This document shows, piece after piece, positions 48,472 through 57,424 of a DNA stretch of 64,000 nucleotides. The stretch covers positions 1-64,000 of the forward strand of contig NZ_JABASR010000014.1 in assembly GCF_016107525.1 (NCBI RefSeq), in the 5' to 3' direction. The notes under the pieces were generated by a model, which saw nothing but the letters and a program-made list of their open reading frames with translations, did no database searches and was not told the DNA's origin. Each line of letters opens with the position of its first letter. The first letter of the stretch is position 1. This stretch comes from Psychrobacter aquimaris (GTDB taxonomy: Bacteria; Pseudomonadota; Gammaproteobacteria; Pseudomonadales; Moraxellaceae). Made by a program: the position numbers and the translations under genes.

Positions 48472-48664
48472 AATCAATGAACATTTAAATGGGCTAAAAA
48501 TGGCTAAAAATGGCTAAAAATGGCTAAAAATGGCTAAAAATGGCTAAATTTTGTCAAACATCGTCAAATAGCTTGGTCATCTCACGATATTAACGGCGCT
48601 ATTTTCCTTGCTTAACTGCAATTTATCTCATTTTTATCACCATTTTTAAAATGAGGACACGCCC
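48455..48664. mobile_element. MITE-like element, copy A (210 bp) with internal 10-bp repeats
   Basis: Non-coding element flanked by TA on both sides (48453-48454 and 48665-48666). The ends are GGGCATGT... and, inverted, GGGCGTGTCC..., so the outermost bases are inverted repeats. It matches copy B at 25382-25540 except for the extra tandem repeats. The TA flanks and GGGC-TGT ends suggest mobilisation by a transposase encoded elsewhere; none is in the window. Confidence 0.75.
48492..48541 (+). repeat. Five perfect copies of a 10-bp repeat (GGCTAAAAAT)
   Basis: Five contiguous exact units, then a partial sixth (GGCTAAA). Copy B of the element has only one related unit at this place. Confidence 0.95.
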
Positions 48665-48783
48665 TAATGAACGGATATGTTTCGCTATGGATGTTGGTGT
48701 CTTCTATCATTTATCTCATAAAATGTATAATAGTGCCACTTTTGCGTAACGGTAAGATAAAGCGCGATCAATCCACTCGTTAA

Positions 48784-49428
48784 ATGATAGAGATAGTTAT
48801 GTCAGCAACTAAGCCCATGCCATTACCCAACCTAAACCTCGCCTCAAAAATTGATATTGACGATGTTACGCATTTTTTATTAGAGCTAGATGCTCTAAAA
48901 CGCGTGAATCGCCGTAGTTACGTGACCGATACCGATCGCAGAGAAAACTCTGCCGAACATTCTTGGCATTTAGCGATGGCATGTTGGTCAATTGCTGAGC
49001 TGTTTGAGCTGGATTTCAATCATGAACAATTGCTAAAGATGGCACTGGTACATGATTTGGGTGAGATTGACGCTGGTGATACGTTCTTGTTTGCAAGTAG
49101 CCGTAGCATGGCACATGTTGAAGAACGCGCTGGCATCGCTAGACTGCAATCCGAGCGCGGTAACGGCATCGCGGCTTTGAGTGAGGTTTGGGAGGAGCAA
49201 GAAACTGGTAGCAGTAAAGAAAGCCAGCTGCTCAGAGTGGTTGATCGTTTGTTACCGTTTTTACTTAATCTCAATACTGAAGGAAAAACGTGGGTTGAGT
49301 CTCAGGTCACGTGCTCGCAAGTGGCTGGGGCGCTTGCTTTTATTAAATACAGCTTTCCTCCCATTCATAATTGGCTCTCACATAATATTGAATATGCCAC
49401 CCAGCAAGGGTGGTTGGTTGATGCTTAA
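48784..49428 (+). CDS. HD-domain phosphohydrolase (HDDC2/YfbR-like)
   Basis: Metal-dependent phosphohydrolase of the HD superfamily, 214 residues. Metal ligands are H in SAEHSWHLAMAC, HD in ALVHDLGEIDAGD and a later D in LRVVDRLLPFL. The nearest relatives by memory are 5'-deoxynucleotidases (YfbR/HDDC2 group). ATG 48799 (MSATKPMPL) is an equally likely start. The gene lies 120 bases after MITE copy A, which may affect its promoter. Confidence 0.87.
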   Translation: MIEIVMSATKPMPLPNLNLASKIDIDDVTHFLLELDALKRVNRRSYVTDTDRRENSAEHSWHLAMACWSIAELFELDFNHEQLLKMALVHDLGEIDAGDTFLFASSRSMAHVEERAGIARLQSERGNGIAALSEVWEEQETGSSKESQLLRVVDRLLPFLLNLNTEGKTWVESQVTCSQVAGALAFIKYSFPPIHNWLSHNIEYATQQGWLVDA

Positions 49429-49544
49429 ATAAAGCCATTATTTTGCCGTTTAAGTGTTTGCAAATATTCTGTATTTTTCAAATATTAAAGCATTCATAGT
49501 TAGCTAAATGAACGATTAAGTACATTACATAGAGAGGTCGTTAA

Positions 49545-50150
49545 ATGAGAGTCACTGGCACTTATAAGGTTTTTGCTAAATCACTCGTCTTTATTGGCCT
49601 ATTAAGTTTGGCGCAACTAACGCAGGCTGCCGAGCCTATTAGCAATGGTGATAAATTGGCAGGCGATGCCAAAAAACAAATCGGCATTACCACCAGCTAT
49701 GATCCTGCTTACCGCAAGTTGGATTTTCCGCGTGGCGATGTGCCGATAGAAACTGGCGTCTGTACCGATGTCATTATTCGCGCCTATCGCTTGCAAAATA
49801 TAGATCTACAGCAATTAGTCAACCATGATATGAAGTCAAATTGGTCGGCTTATCCAAAGAGTTGGGGGCTGAAATCAACCGATAAAAATATCGATCATCG
49901 CCGAGTGCCCAATCTTGAAGTGTTTTTTGCGCGTCACGCAAAGACATTATCGACGACTGATAAAGACAGTTTTCAAGCAGGGGATGTGGTGACGTGGCGA
50001 TTACCGAATGGCAATTTGCCGCACACGGGCATCGTCTCCGATAAAGTCGCTGCGGATGGTACACCGCTGATTATTCACAATATCGGACGCGGCACGCAAG
50101 AAGAAAACATCTTATTTGCTTATCCTATTCTCAAGCACTTTCGTTATTAA
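49545..50150 (+). CDS. DUF1287 secreted protein (NlpC/P60-like)
   Basis: Exported protein of 201 residues with a signal peptide (about 1-28, ending TQAAEP). DUF1287 hallmarks: ITTSYDPAYRKLDFPRGDVP, GVCTDVIIRAYR with the candidate nucleophile cysteine, GDVVTWRLPNGNLPHTGIVSD with the candidate histidine, and IHNIGRGTQEE. The family is thought to be papain-like amidases or peptidases; the activity is not proven. A terminator follows. Confidence 0.86.
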   Translation: MRVTGTYKVFAKSLVFIGLLSLAQLTQAAEPISNGDKLAGDAKKQIGITTSYDPAYRKLDFPRGDVPIETGVCTDVIIRAYRLQNIDLQQLVNHDMKSNWSAYPKSWGLKSTDKNIDHRRVPNLEVFFARHAKTLSTTDKDSFQAGDVVTWRLPNGNLPHTGIVSDKVAADGTPLIIHNIGRGTQEENILFAYPILKHFRY

Positions 50151-50198
50151 CCACTTTCGTTATTAACTACTATGCTGCGATAAAACAATTACCCACAC

Positions 50199-50247
50199 TA
50201 AAAAGCTCAGCTAAGCATAAATTAGGATGCTGAACTGAGCTTTTTTG
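50199..50247. terminator. Terminator between DUF1287 gene and psd
   Basis: Imperfect stem with outer arms AAAAGCTCAG/CTGAGCTTTT and an inner AGCAT/ATGCT pair. It lies between convergent genes. Confidence 0.8.
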
Positions 50248-50265
50248 AGTCGTTAAATCGCTTGC

Positions 50266-51102
50266 CTATTGAGTGTTAGCGACACCCAGTAGTTGTCCCA
50301 TTTTTACAACACTATTGGCCTTCATACTGTCTTGCCAATTGGCTTTTGCGCCTTTTGGCAGTATCACAATAGCGGTTGAGCCTAAATAAAAACGACCCAG
50401 CTCATCGCCTTTCTCCAAGCTTATATTGTGCTCAGATTCTTGAACATCATCAGTGCGAGCAATCTTACCGGTTGCTACCGTTTCGATACCAGCAACAATC
50501 ATCGCCCCAACCATCACGACCGCTGCTTTGCCATATTCTGTATCAAATAAACAAACCAAGCGTTCATTACGCGCAAATAAGTCCGGCACGTTCGCCGCCG
50601 TCGTATTGTTGACAGAAAACAGCGTACCCGGTACATAACGGGTTTTGGTCAAAGTACCAGCGAAGGGCATATGTACACGGTGATAGTTACTAGGGGCAAG
50701 ATACACCGTCGCAAAACTCCCATCCGCAAAATAGCGACCATCTTCACTGTCAGCAAGCAGTTGGCCCACGTCATAATAGCGACCTTTCGCTTGGAGCAAT
50801 TTATGGTCGTCAATTTGACCCAATTGCGAGATAATACCATCGGCAGGACTGACGATACCATGAATAGTCATGTCGATAGGGCGCGCGTCTTCTTTTAGCT
50901 CACGAGTAAAAAAATCATTAAAGCTCTCATAGGCGTTGAGACTTTGGCGCTCATACTCGTCTAAGCTGACGTTGTAAGCTTTGGCAAAGCTACGGATAAA
51001 CGTGCGTTTAACATAAGGGTGGCGGCTAGCGGCTAGACGCCCAGCAACTTTACTCAGTTGCTGCTGCGGGACAAGCTGTTGTAAAGTAGTGAATACATTC
51101 AT
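50266..51102 (-). CDS. psd: Phosphatidylserine decarboxylase proenzyme
   Basis: Makes phosphatidylethanolamine at the inner membrane. The autocleavage site that creates the pyruvoyl group is in FYLGSTAIVIL, near the C-terminus. Other conserved stretches are FFTRELKEDARPID, SPADGIIS, APSNYHRVHMPFAG and NERLVCLFDTEYG. I start at ATG 51102 (278 residues); the frame also opens at a TTG codon at 51147. Divergent from dtd. Confidence 0.95.
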   Translation of the reverse strand: MNVFTTLQQLVPQQQLSKVAGRLAASRHPYVKRTFIRSFAKAYNVSLDEYERQSLNAYESFNDFFTRELKEDARPIDMTIHGIVSPADGIISQLGQIDDHKLLQAKGRYYDVGQLLADSEDGRYFADGSFATVYLAPSNYHRVHMPFAGTLTKTRYVPGTLFSVNNTTAANVPDLFARNERLVCLFDTEYGKAAVVMVGAMIVAGIETVATGKIARTDDVQESEHNISLEKGDELGRFYLGSTAIVILPKGAKANWQDSMKANSVVKMGQLLGVANTQ

Positions 51103-51214
51103 AATGAGGCTACCAAAATAGGGTGTGATGTAATAATTAATAAGCAAGAGAATGGCCGTATTTTATCATGGACAGCGTCTTATTGTATGAGCATAATTGG
51201 TAAGGAATCCGTAA

Positions 51215-51670
51215 ATGAAAGCACTTATACAGCGCGTACGCGGTGCTAGTGTCACCGTCGATGCGCAGTGTGTTGGTATGATTGAGCAAGGCATATTGGC
51301 TTATATTGGTTTGGGGCCTGATGACGATCTAAAAAGCGCTCAGCGAATGGTGGATAAAATCCTCACCTATCGTATTTTTGACAATGATGATGATCCTGCC
51401 AAGTACGGCAAACTGGATAAAAATGTCCAGCAAGTTGGTGGTGGATTATTATTGGTATCACAGTTTACGCTAATGGCAAAAACAGACAAGGGTCGTCGCC
51501 CAGACTTTGGTGGTGCGATGGCGCCCGATGCGGCTCAAGCATTGTTTGCGCAATTGGTTGCTTATGCCAACACGCAACACCCAAACGTGGCAACTGGTCA
51601 GTTTGGCGCTGATATGCAAGTGTCGAGCGTCAATGACGGGCCGCTAAACTTTTTATTAGAAGTGAATTGA
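51215..51670 (+). CDS. dtd: D-aminoacyl-tRNA deacylase
   Basis: Removes D-amino acids (and misplaced glycine) from tRNAs. Family motifs: ALIQRVRGASVTVD at the start, LLVSQFTLMAKTDKGRRPDF, and the Gly-Pro motif in NDGPLNFLLE near the end, where Leu-Asn replaces the more common Val-Thr. 151 residues is normal. AAGGA precedes the ATG. Confidence 0.95.
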   Translation: MKALIQRVRGASVTVDAQCVGMIEQGILAYIGLGPDDDLKSAQRMVDKILTYRIFDNDDDPAKYGKLDKNVQQVGGGLLLVSQFTLMAKTDKGRRPDFGGAMAPDAAQALFAQLVAYANTQHPNVATGQFGADMQVSSVNDGPLNFLLEVN

Positions 51671-51720
51671 GTGAACTAAATACTAGCCGTCACGAGAAAT
51701 ATGAATAGCTTAAAAGTTGA

Positions 51721-51754
51721 ATGTCATTAAACTGTCATAATTACCCCGTTTAAT
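51721..51754 (+). promoter_or_regulatory. Pho box and -10 element upstream of phoB
   Basis: Two TGTCAT units 11 bases apart (51722-51727 and 51733-51738) with AT-rich spacers, which matches the PhoB-binding Pho box. A -10-like TTTAAT lies at 51749-51754, 10 bases after the second unit, the spacing expected when the Pho box replaces the -35 element. phoB starts 72 bases further on. Confidence 0.88.
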
Positions 51755-51826
51755 AGGGAGCAGCAGGCGAGCATTTATCGCCTTTTTTGTCAGCCAAATG
51801 TGGTCCTCTAACACTGAGAATGCCGT

Positions 51827-52531
51827 ATGTATAATGAGCAAATTTTGATTGTTGAAGATGAACCTGCGATTCGTGAAATGATCGTCATGACGCTAGAGAT
51901 GGCGGGTTTTGATAGTTTGCAGGCAGCGGATGTATCTGAGGCGCACCAACAAGTGGTCGATCACCGCCCTGCGCTGATTTTGCTAGATTGGATGCTGCCC
52001 GGAGATAAAAGCGGCATTGATTTTTGCCGGTTGCTCAAAAACGATGAGCTACTTGCTGAGATACCAGTCATTATGTTGACAGCCAAAAGTGAAGAGGACA
52101 GCAAGGTGCATGGCCTCGATGCTGGTGCTGATGATTATATGACTAAGCCTTTTTCGACACGTGAGTTGATATCCAGAATCAAAGCAGTATTGCGGCGTAG
52201 TAACGCGCTCAGTAGCGATAAACCTATCGAAATCGGCAAGCTGAGCCTTGATCCCAAAAGTCAGCGGGTGACAGCGGCTGGTAAAGTGGTTGATGTCGGA
52301 CCTACGGAGTATCGATTATTGGCATTTTTCATGAGTCATCCAGAGCGTGCCTATACGCGAACGCAGCTGCTGGACCAAGTATGGGGCGGTAATGTATATA
52401 TCGAAGATAGAACCATTGATGTTCATATCAAACGATTGCGGACATTACTACGACCGCATCAATGTGATACGTTGATACAGACAGTGCGTGGGACAGGCTA
52501 TCGATTTTCTAGCTTTATTGAACCAATTTGA
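51827..52531 (+). CDS. phoB: Phosphate regulon response regulator
   Basis: Two-component response regulator, 234 residues. The receiver domain has acidic E10/D11, the phospho-acceptor D54 in LILLDWMLPG, and the K in YMTKPFS. The winged-helix DNA-binding domain of the OmpR/PhoB type follows (VGPTEYRLLAFFMSHPER, RTIDVHIKRLR, VRGTGYRF). The upstream Pho box supports PhoB identity and autoregulation. phoR follows after 80 bases. Confidence 0.95.
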   Translation: MYNEQILIVEDEPAIREMIVMTLEMAGFDSLQAADVSEAHQQVVDHRPALILLDWMLPGDKSGIDFCRLLKNDELLAEIPVIMLTAKSEEDSKVHGLDAGADDYMTKPFSTRELISRIKAVLRRSNALSSDKPIEIGKLSLDPKSQRVTAAGKVVDVGPTEYRLLAFFMSHPERAYTRTQLLDQVWGGNVYIEDRTIDVHIKRLRTLLRPHQCDTLIQTVRGTGYRFSSFIEPI

Positions 52532-52611
52532 CTGACGGTTTCTATTCGCTATAAAAGCAGCATGTTAATCGCAGCACAGTGAAAAACAGCGAATAGTGAT
52601 AAGGATGATGA

Positions 52612-53715
52612 ATGAACACCCTAATATCGGCTCAAGGCGACCAACAAGATAAGTCAGTACTGGCGACTCAGCAGAATACAACGGATCAACTCAAAAAAAT
52701 TAGGAGCGCACTACGCGCATTGCGTGATGCAGTGGTTTTGCTCAATGACAATGATGGGCTTGAATGGTGGAATCAGGCCGCTGAAGATTTATTGTTGTTA
52801 CAGTTGTCAGATAAAGGTAAGTGCATTTTTGACTTTATTAGCGCGCCTGAATTTCTTCAGTACTATCAGGCGACAACGAACTCTAACGATGAGGTTCAGG
52901 ATGGTGTGCACATTGTCTCGTGGCGTGAGCCCAAGCGTTATCTAAAGTGTGAGCTCACGCCTTTTGGTGATGAGAAGCTGCTTATCATTTATGATGTGAC
53001 GCGCTTGCATCATTTGGAGGAGATGCGCCGCGACTTTGTGGCGAATGTCTCGCATGAGTTACGCACACCGTTGACCGTCATGATGGGCTATCTGGAAAAT
53101 TTTTCGGATCAGCCAGATATGCCGCCGCATTGGAAGCGCGGGTTTGAGCTGATGAGCCAACAGACTGCGCGTATGAATAGAATTGTGAATGACTTATTGC
53201 TGTTATCTCGCATCGAAATCGAAGAAACCCATGAGCTCAGTTATATTGACATGACCAAGCTGCTGACCCATGTCTATGATGATGCGCAAGCGTATAACCA
53301 AGAATATGGACATACCATTCACTTGCAGATAGACACTTATGACGGACTGTATGGCTCAGAGATGTATCTAAATAGTGCGCTCTCCAATCTGGTGATTAAT
53401 GCTATCAAATACACGCCCAAGGGCGGTAATATCGCCATTAGCTGGACAAGAACATCAGAAGGTTGTCGATTTGCCGTTGAAGATAACGGTATTGGTATTG
53501 CGCCTGAGCATATCACACGGTTAACAGAGCGTTTTTATCGTATTGATAAAGGTCGTAGTCGGGCGACCGGCGGTACAGGGCTAGGTTTGGCAATCGTTAA
53601 ACACGTCTTATATCAGCATGAGGCTAATCTGAAAATTGAATCAGTAGAAGGGGTTGGCTCGACGTTCAGTATGGTATTTCCAGCTGCCCACGTTAGATCA
53701 GCTGCGATACCTTAA
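52612..53715 (+). CDS. phoR: Phosphate regulon sensor kinase, lacking N-terminal membrane segments
   Basis: Histidine kinase partner of PhoB, 367 residues. A PAS-like sensor part (about 30-130: [48 protein letters not shown]) precedes the H-box with H148 in [18 protein letters not shown]. ATPase boxes follow: N in [20 protein letters not shown] and [13 protein letters not shown]. coli PhoR starts with two membrane helices and a charged region; these are absent here. AAGGATGATG directly before the ATG supports the start. Its stop overlaps the stop of the convergent M23 gene. Confidence 0.93.
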   Translation: MNTLISAQGDQQDKSVLATQQNTTDQLKKIRSALRALRDAVVLLNDNDGLEWWNQAAEDLLLLQLSDKGKCIFDFISAPEFLQYYQATTNSNDEVQDGVHIVSWREPKRYLKCELTPFGDEKLLIIYDVTRLHHLEEMRRDFVANVSHELRTPLTVMMGYLENFSDQPDMPPHWKRGFELMSQQTARMNRIVNDLLLLSRIEIEETHELSYIDMTKLLTHVYDDAQAYNQEYGHTIHLQIDTYDGLYGSEMYLNSALSNLVINAIKYTPKGGNIAISWTRTSEGCRFAVEDNGIGIAPEHITRLTERFYRIDKGRSRATGGTGLGLAIVKHVLYQHEANLKIESVEGVGSTFSMVFPAAHVRSAAIP

Positions 53716-54338
53716 TTTTTTTGTAAAAGTGGATAGGGGTTCACTGCACTGCCGCTGATATAAATACCGTAATGCACATGTGGTGGCGTGCCTTTTGCAT
53801 TACCACTGTCGCCGACATAGCCGATGATATCACCAGCATCGACCCAGTCGTTCAGGCTAATATCTGCATAATCCTCCAAATGCGCATAATAATGACCTGC
53901 GCCGCCTGGTCCAACCACGACCACCACACGACCGCCTAATGTATTTTCACCAACTTTGCTGACGATGCCTTGTGTTGTGGATTGTATCGGTGTGCCTCGT
54001 GCGGCAAAGATATCGATACCTTCATGACTGCGCCCTTGACTGCGTGCAGCGCCCCATGTATCTGTTAGATGTTGTTCTGGAAGTGGACTGGGTAAGCTGT
54101 TTTCCGTCGGTAGTTCTTGCTGTAATAAACTGAGCTGTTGCCATTTTGCTATCACAAATGACTGAGTTTGCTGGCTGATACTGGGTAATAGCCTATCAAA
54201 TACAAATAATAGCATCAACAATACAGCCGCCTTAATGAGCACACTGAGTACACGACTTAAAAAGGTTGGCTTCTTCTTTGGTTTCGATTGCGGGTTATTG
54301 CCATCTGCTAGCATCGATTTCTCTTTAGTTTTTTGCAT
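53712..54338 (-). CDS. M23-family peptidoglycan metallopeptidase
   Basis: Membrane-anchored zinc peptidase, LysM-free. A membrane helix at about 30-46 follows a basic N-terminus. The C-terminal M23 domain has the zinc motifs [14 protein letters not shown] (HxxxD) and [10 protein letters not shown] (HxH), with [10 protein letters not shown] between. It should cut peptide cross-links or act as an activator in cell-wall remodelling. ATG 54338 is chosen over a TTG codon 9 bases upstream; ATG 54314, after AAAGAGA, is another option. Its stop codon shares the bases TTAA with the phoR stop. Confidence 0.87.
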   Translation of the reverse strand: MQKTKEKSMLADGNNPQSKPKKKPTFLSRVLSVLIKAAVLLMLLFVFDRLLPSISQQTQSFVIAKWQQLSLLQQELPTENSLPSPLPEQHLTDTWGAARSQGRSHEGIDIFAARGTPIQSTTQGIVSKVGENTLGGRVVVVVGPGGAGHYYAHLEDYADISLNDWVDAGDIIGYVGDSGNAKGTPPHVHYGIYISGSAVNPYPLLQKN

Positions 54339-54509
54339 GGACTTCAATTGATATTATATAAGTGAAGTTGTCTATTCTTTGTATACCATTGTTATCTCTG
54401 GTTTTTATCCCCATAAATATAACGTTTCTTTTAAAGTTTACGTGTTTTTAAAACGTTATATAAAATACCAATGTTGCTATCTATTGTTGCTCTCCATGGC
54501 TGAATCTTT

Positions 54510-55193
54510 ATGACTGACACTGCGCTGATTATCGATACCGAAACCGACCAAGGTCGTGATCCGCGTCCGATTCAAGTGGCGACTATTAATGTGGTGACGG
54601 GTTTTGAGTGGATGAAGTACTTTAATAGTGGTCGTTCGATATCACCAGTCGTGATTAAAATTCACGGCATCACCGATGATGGTGTTGCCGATCTTGAGCG
54701 CTTCGATTTAGAGGCGTTTGAGTTGCCGCAGTATTTGATCGGTCATAATGTCCGCTTTGATTGGCGAGTGATTGGCAGTCCGTCTGCTAAGCTGATTTGT
54801 ACCGTGAGACTCGCGCGTGCCGCCTTTCCAGAATGGAGCGCTTACGGTCAGTCCAAATGTATCGAGCAATTATTAGGCAAAGAACAAGCATGTAAGATGA
54901 CGATTGCCGCTCATGATGCGCTGGGTGATGCGCGTATGTGTTATCTGCTTTATCAGGCGTGCTGCGAGCGCCTAGCAATTGCACCGACGGATTTTGCTGC
55001 TGTCCATGCTATCGCCAATAAAGCCAATCCAGTGAGCAAAATGCCCTTTGGTAAACATAAGGGTACGCTGATCAAAGACGTGCCAATCAGCTACGTAAAA
55101 TGGATGCTGGGTAATATTCATAATATGCAGCCGTCACTGTATTCTGCATTAAAAAAGCGTATAGAAGCAGAAAAAATTAAAAGTGCTGAGTAA
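54510..55193 (+). CDS. DnaQ-like 3'-5' exonuclease with DUF3820 domain
   Basis: 227 residues. The exonuclease domain (1-155) has the DEDDh set: DTETD (9-13), IGHNVRFDWR (near 78-87), and HDALGDARMCYLL with the catalytic His and Asp. The C-terminal ~50 residues are a DUF3820 domain (MPFGKHKGTLIKDVPISYVKWML in pieces). This combination occurs in bacterial exodeoxyribonuclease-like proteins. The last 17 bases overlap the convergent 93-residue gene. Confidence 0.87.
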   Translation: MTDTALIIDTETDQGRDPRPIQVATINVVTGFEWMKYFNSGRSISPVVIKIHGITDDGVADLERFDLEAFELPQYLIGHNVRFDWRVIGSPSAKLICTVRLARAAFPEWSAYGQSKCIEQLLGKEQACKMTIAAHDALGDARMCYLLYQACCERLAIAPTDFAAVHAIANKANPVSKMPFGKHKGTLIKDVPISYVKWMLGNIHNMQPSLYSALKKRIEAEKIKSAE

Positions 55194-55458
55194 TAAAGAA
55201 CTCATCTACAAATTCTGAGTTTTCATCTAAATAAACAATGTAAGTAGCTACAACATCACTTTCTTTAATTAAATTCGTTTTTAATCTGTTTACACGAATA
55301 TTATAAAGTTTAGTTTCGATATTGTCTTCAATTTCCCAAATACTATTAGATAATGCTTCCAACTTATAAGGTAAATCAAAAAGCTTGGGATCGTTATTTA
55401 GAAATAAAGTATCTAAACACGAATTTGCTACTTTAATAAATTGCGTATGCTTTTGCAT
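55177..55458 (-). CDS. Small hypothetical protein
   Basis: Unrecognised 93-residue soluble protein with mixed helix and strand prediction and an AT-rich coding region. AGGA lies 7 bases upstream of the ATG. It begins 8 bases after the hydrolase reading frame ends, on the same strand, and its 3' end overlaps the convergent exonuclease gene by 17 bases. Function unknown. Confidence 0.55.
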   Translation of the reverse strand: MQKHTQFIKVANSCLDTLFLNNDPKLFDLPYKLEALSNSIWEIEDNIETKLYNIRVNRLKTNLIKESDVVATYIVYLDENSEFVDEFFITQHF

Positions 55459-55466
55459 AAAGTATC

Positions 55467-56340
55467 CTATTCATCTTTACTAAACCAGTCTACTGCCATT
55501 TGCCAAAGCTCGGGCGCTTTAGCATTGGTTTTACTGCTAAAGTAGCGCATGTGACCGATATGATTTAATCCGAAATCTTCAGGATTCAAAAACCGCTTTT
55601 CGATTGGCATGTTCGTAAATACCCGTATCATGTCATCCATGTTTTCGCTATTGGCGATATCATCATCGCTAAAGCCAAGCCATAATGCTGGCATGCCAAG
55701 CTCATCATAAAAATGGGTATGAATGCTTTTGCCAAAAGCGGTCTTGATATAGCCTGCGCCATTGCCGAGCCACGCCGCGTGGTAGCGGCTCGCCCATACC
55801 AATTTTATCTGACGGCGTGTACCCTAACATCAAGTTAGTGAGTGGAATAAAGGCATCCATAAACCCCATCGCTTTGAGTTTATAGGGCATGTCCATATTT
55901 CTGATACGACCTGATGAGCAAGCGACATTGAATACTGAAGCGAGTGTACTATAATTTGGCATCAAACCAATCAGCTGACCGCCCGCACTATGAGCAATTA
56001 CATGATAAGTAGCGTCGGCAAATTCGTCTTGCAACGCATCAAGGACGGCTGGCATGTCATGGCGACCCCAACTGATTAAAGAGGCATCGCATTTAGCCAA
56101 TTCAGACGACAGCGATTCACCGATGCCTTCATTGTCAAAGGTTAGTACACCAAAGCCATTTTCTGCTAAGTGAGTGGCAAAATTGTGATAAAACTGGCGT
56201 TTGATACCTGTTGCTGGTGCTATCATAACTGCTATTTTCACCTCATTTTTAGGACGATAGACAGTCGCTGCCAGTGCTCGATTGCGCTCAGTCATGATGC
56301 TCAGTGAATAAGTATCCGTTTGATGCTGTTTATTTTCCAT
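55467..56340 (-). pseudogene. Alpha/beta hydrolase gene with internal frameshift
   Basis: One hydrolase is split over two frames. The first frame (56340 to about 55705) has AAGGTT before the ATG and holds GVLTFDNEGIGES and the nucleophile block VIAHSAGGQL; it then runs out of frame after GEPLPRGVARQWRR. The second frame (55802 to 55467) holds the rest: GAGYIKTAFGK, the acid in GFSDDDIANSE and the histidine in NHIGHMRYFS. The frames differ by one base, consistent with a +1 insertion or a loss of 2 (mod 3) bases near 55740-55765. Together they approach 290 residues, usual for this COG4757-like family. A sequencing error cannot be excluded. Confidence 0.82.
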
Positions 56341-56627
56341 GGTTTAACCTTCATATTTTTATGGTTTTTTGCGGTATGGAGTGGCTATTTATTTGCAATT
56401 ATTTATCAATAATCCGTTCTTAAAATGTAGTCATTACGTAGTGATAAACAGCTTAAATAAGCTGATAGCCACCTGATAGCATCGCTTATGTTAAGATAAA
56501 TGCTGGTAAGCAAGGCGCTCAATTGTGACTTCCAAGTTCTATGCTATTTATCTTGGGTGATACTATCCATCAGGGTTTTAACGAGTATTTAACAAAAAAC
56601 AATCGATATAAAAATTAAGGAAGCTAT

Positions 56628-57305
56628 ATGCAAATGAAAATTAATAATGACACTTATGAAGTCATTACCAGTCAAGACATTACCAATATTGAAAAAGCAG
56701 TAGATAAATCAACATTAACGATGCCGTTGGTAGCGGTTTATTGTGGTTCGCGTTTGGGCAATAATGAAGTCTACGAGCAGGCAGCCCGCGAGCTGGGTAG
56801 TGCGCTCGCCGACAATGGCATGGGTTTGGTGTACGGCGGTGCGAGCATCGGGCTGATGGGTGCCGTTGCAGATGAGGTGATTCAAGGCGGCGCGCAAGCG
56901 GTCGGTGTGATTCCAACCTTTATGCTCAAGCACGAAATTGCCCATGAGCAGCTGACTCGTCTGCATTTAACCGATACCATGCACACCCGTAAAACCGTGA
57001 TGGCAGAGTACGCAGATGCCTTTATTACCTTGCCGGGTGGGCTTGGAACATTGGAAGAAATTATGGAAATCGCCACGTGGCGTCAGCTATATCAACATGA
57101 AAAACCGATGATTATTCTGAATATTAATGGTTTCTATGATCGTATGATCGAGCACTTAAAATATACGGCTGACCAAGGTTTTATGAAGCAAGAAGATTTG
57201 GAACGTTTGGTGGTATGTAACACGATTAACGAAGCCATTGACCTATTAAAAACAGTCGTAAAAATAGACGATGCAGTCGATACCGAAAAAATGGCTGGTA
57301 GTTAA
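56628..57305 (+). CDS. LOG-family (TIGR00730) Rossmann-fold protein
   Basis: Nucleotide 5'-monophosphate phosphoribohydrolase-like protein of the LOG family, 225 residues. Signature motifs: VYGGASIGLMGAVAD and ITLPGGLGTLEEIMEIATW (PGGxGTxxE), plus HTRKTVM. Bacterial members cleave AMP or cytokinin-type nucleotides; the exact substrate is unknown. AAGGAAG lies before the ATG. The first ~30 residues precede the normal VAVYCGS start. Confidence 0.9.
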   Translation: MQMKINNDTYEVITSQDITNIEKAVDKSTLTMPLVAVYCGSRLGNNEVYEQAARELGSALADNGMGLVYGGASIGLMGAVADEVIQGGAQAVGVIPTFMLKHEIAHEQLTRLHLTDTMHTRKTVMAEYADAFITLPGGLGTLEEIMEIATWRQLYQHEKPMIILNINGFYDRMIEHLKYTADQGFMKQEDLERLVVCNTINEAIDLLKTVVKIDDAVDTEKMAGS

Positions 57306-57354
57306 GAGCACATATTTTTATTTATAAATGCTTTTATCTATAAATGCTTTATCC

Positions 57355-57403
57355 ATAAAAAAGGAGAGAAGGGCTGATTGTTAGCCGTTCTCTCCTTTTT
57401 TTT
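57355..57403. terminator. Bidirectional terminator
   Basis: Arms AAGGAGAGAA/TTCTCTCCTT with an inner GGCT/AGCC pairing and long A- and T-runs, between the LOG gene and the convergent FAD oxidoreductase gene. Confidence 0.9.
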
Positions 57404-57424
57404 CAATTTTTAATAGAACGTTTG

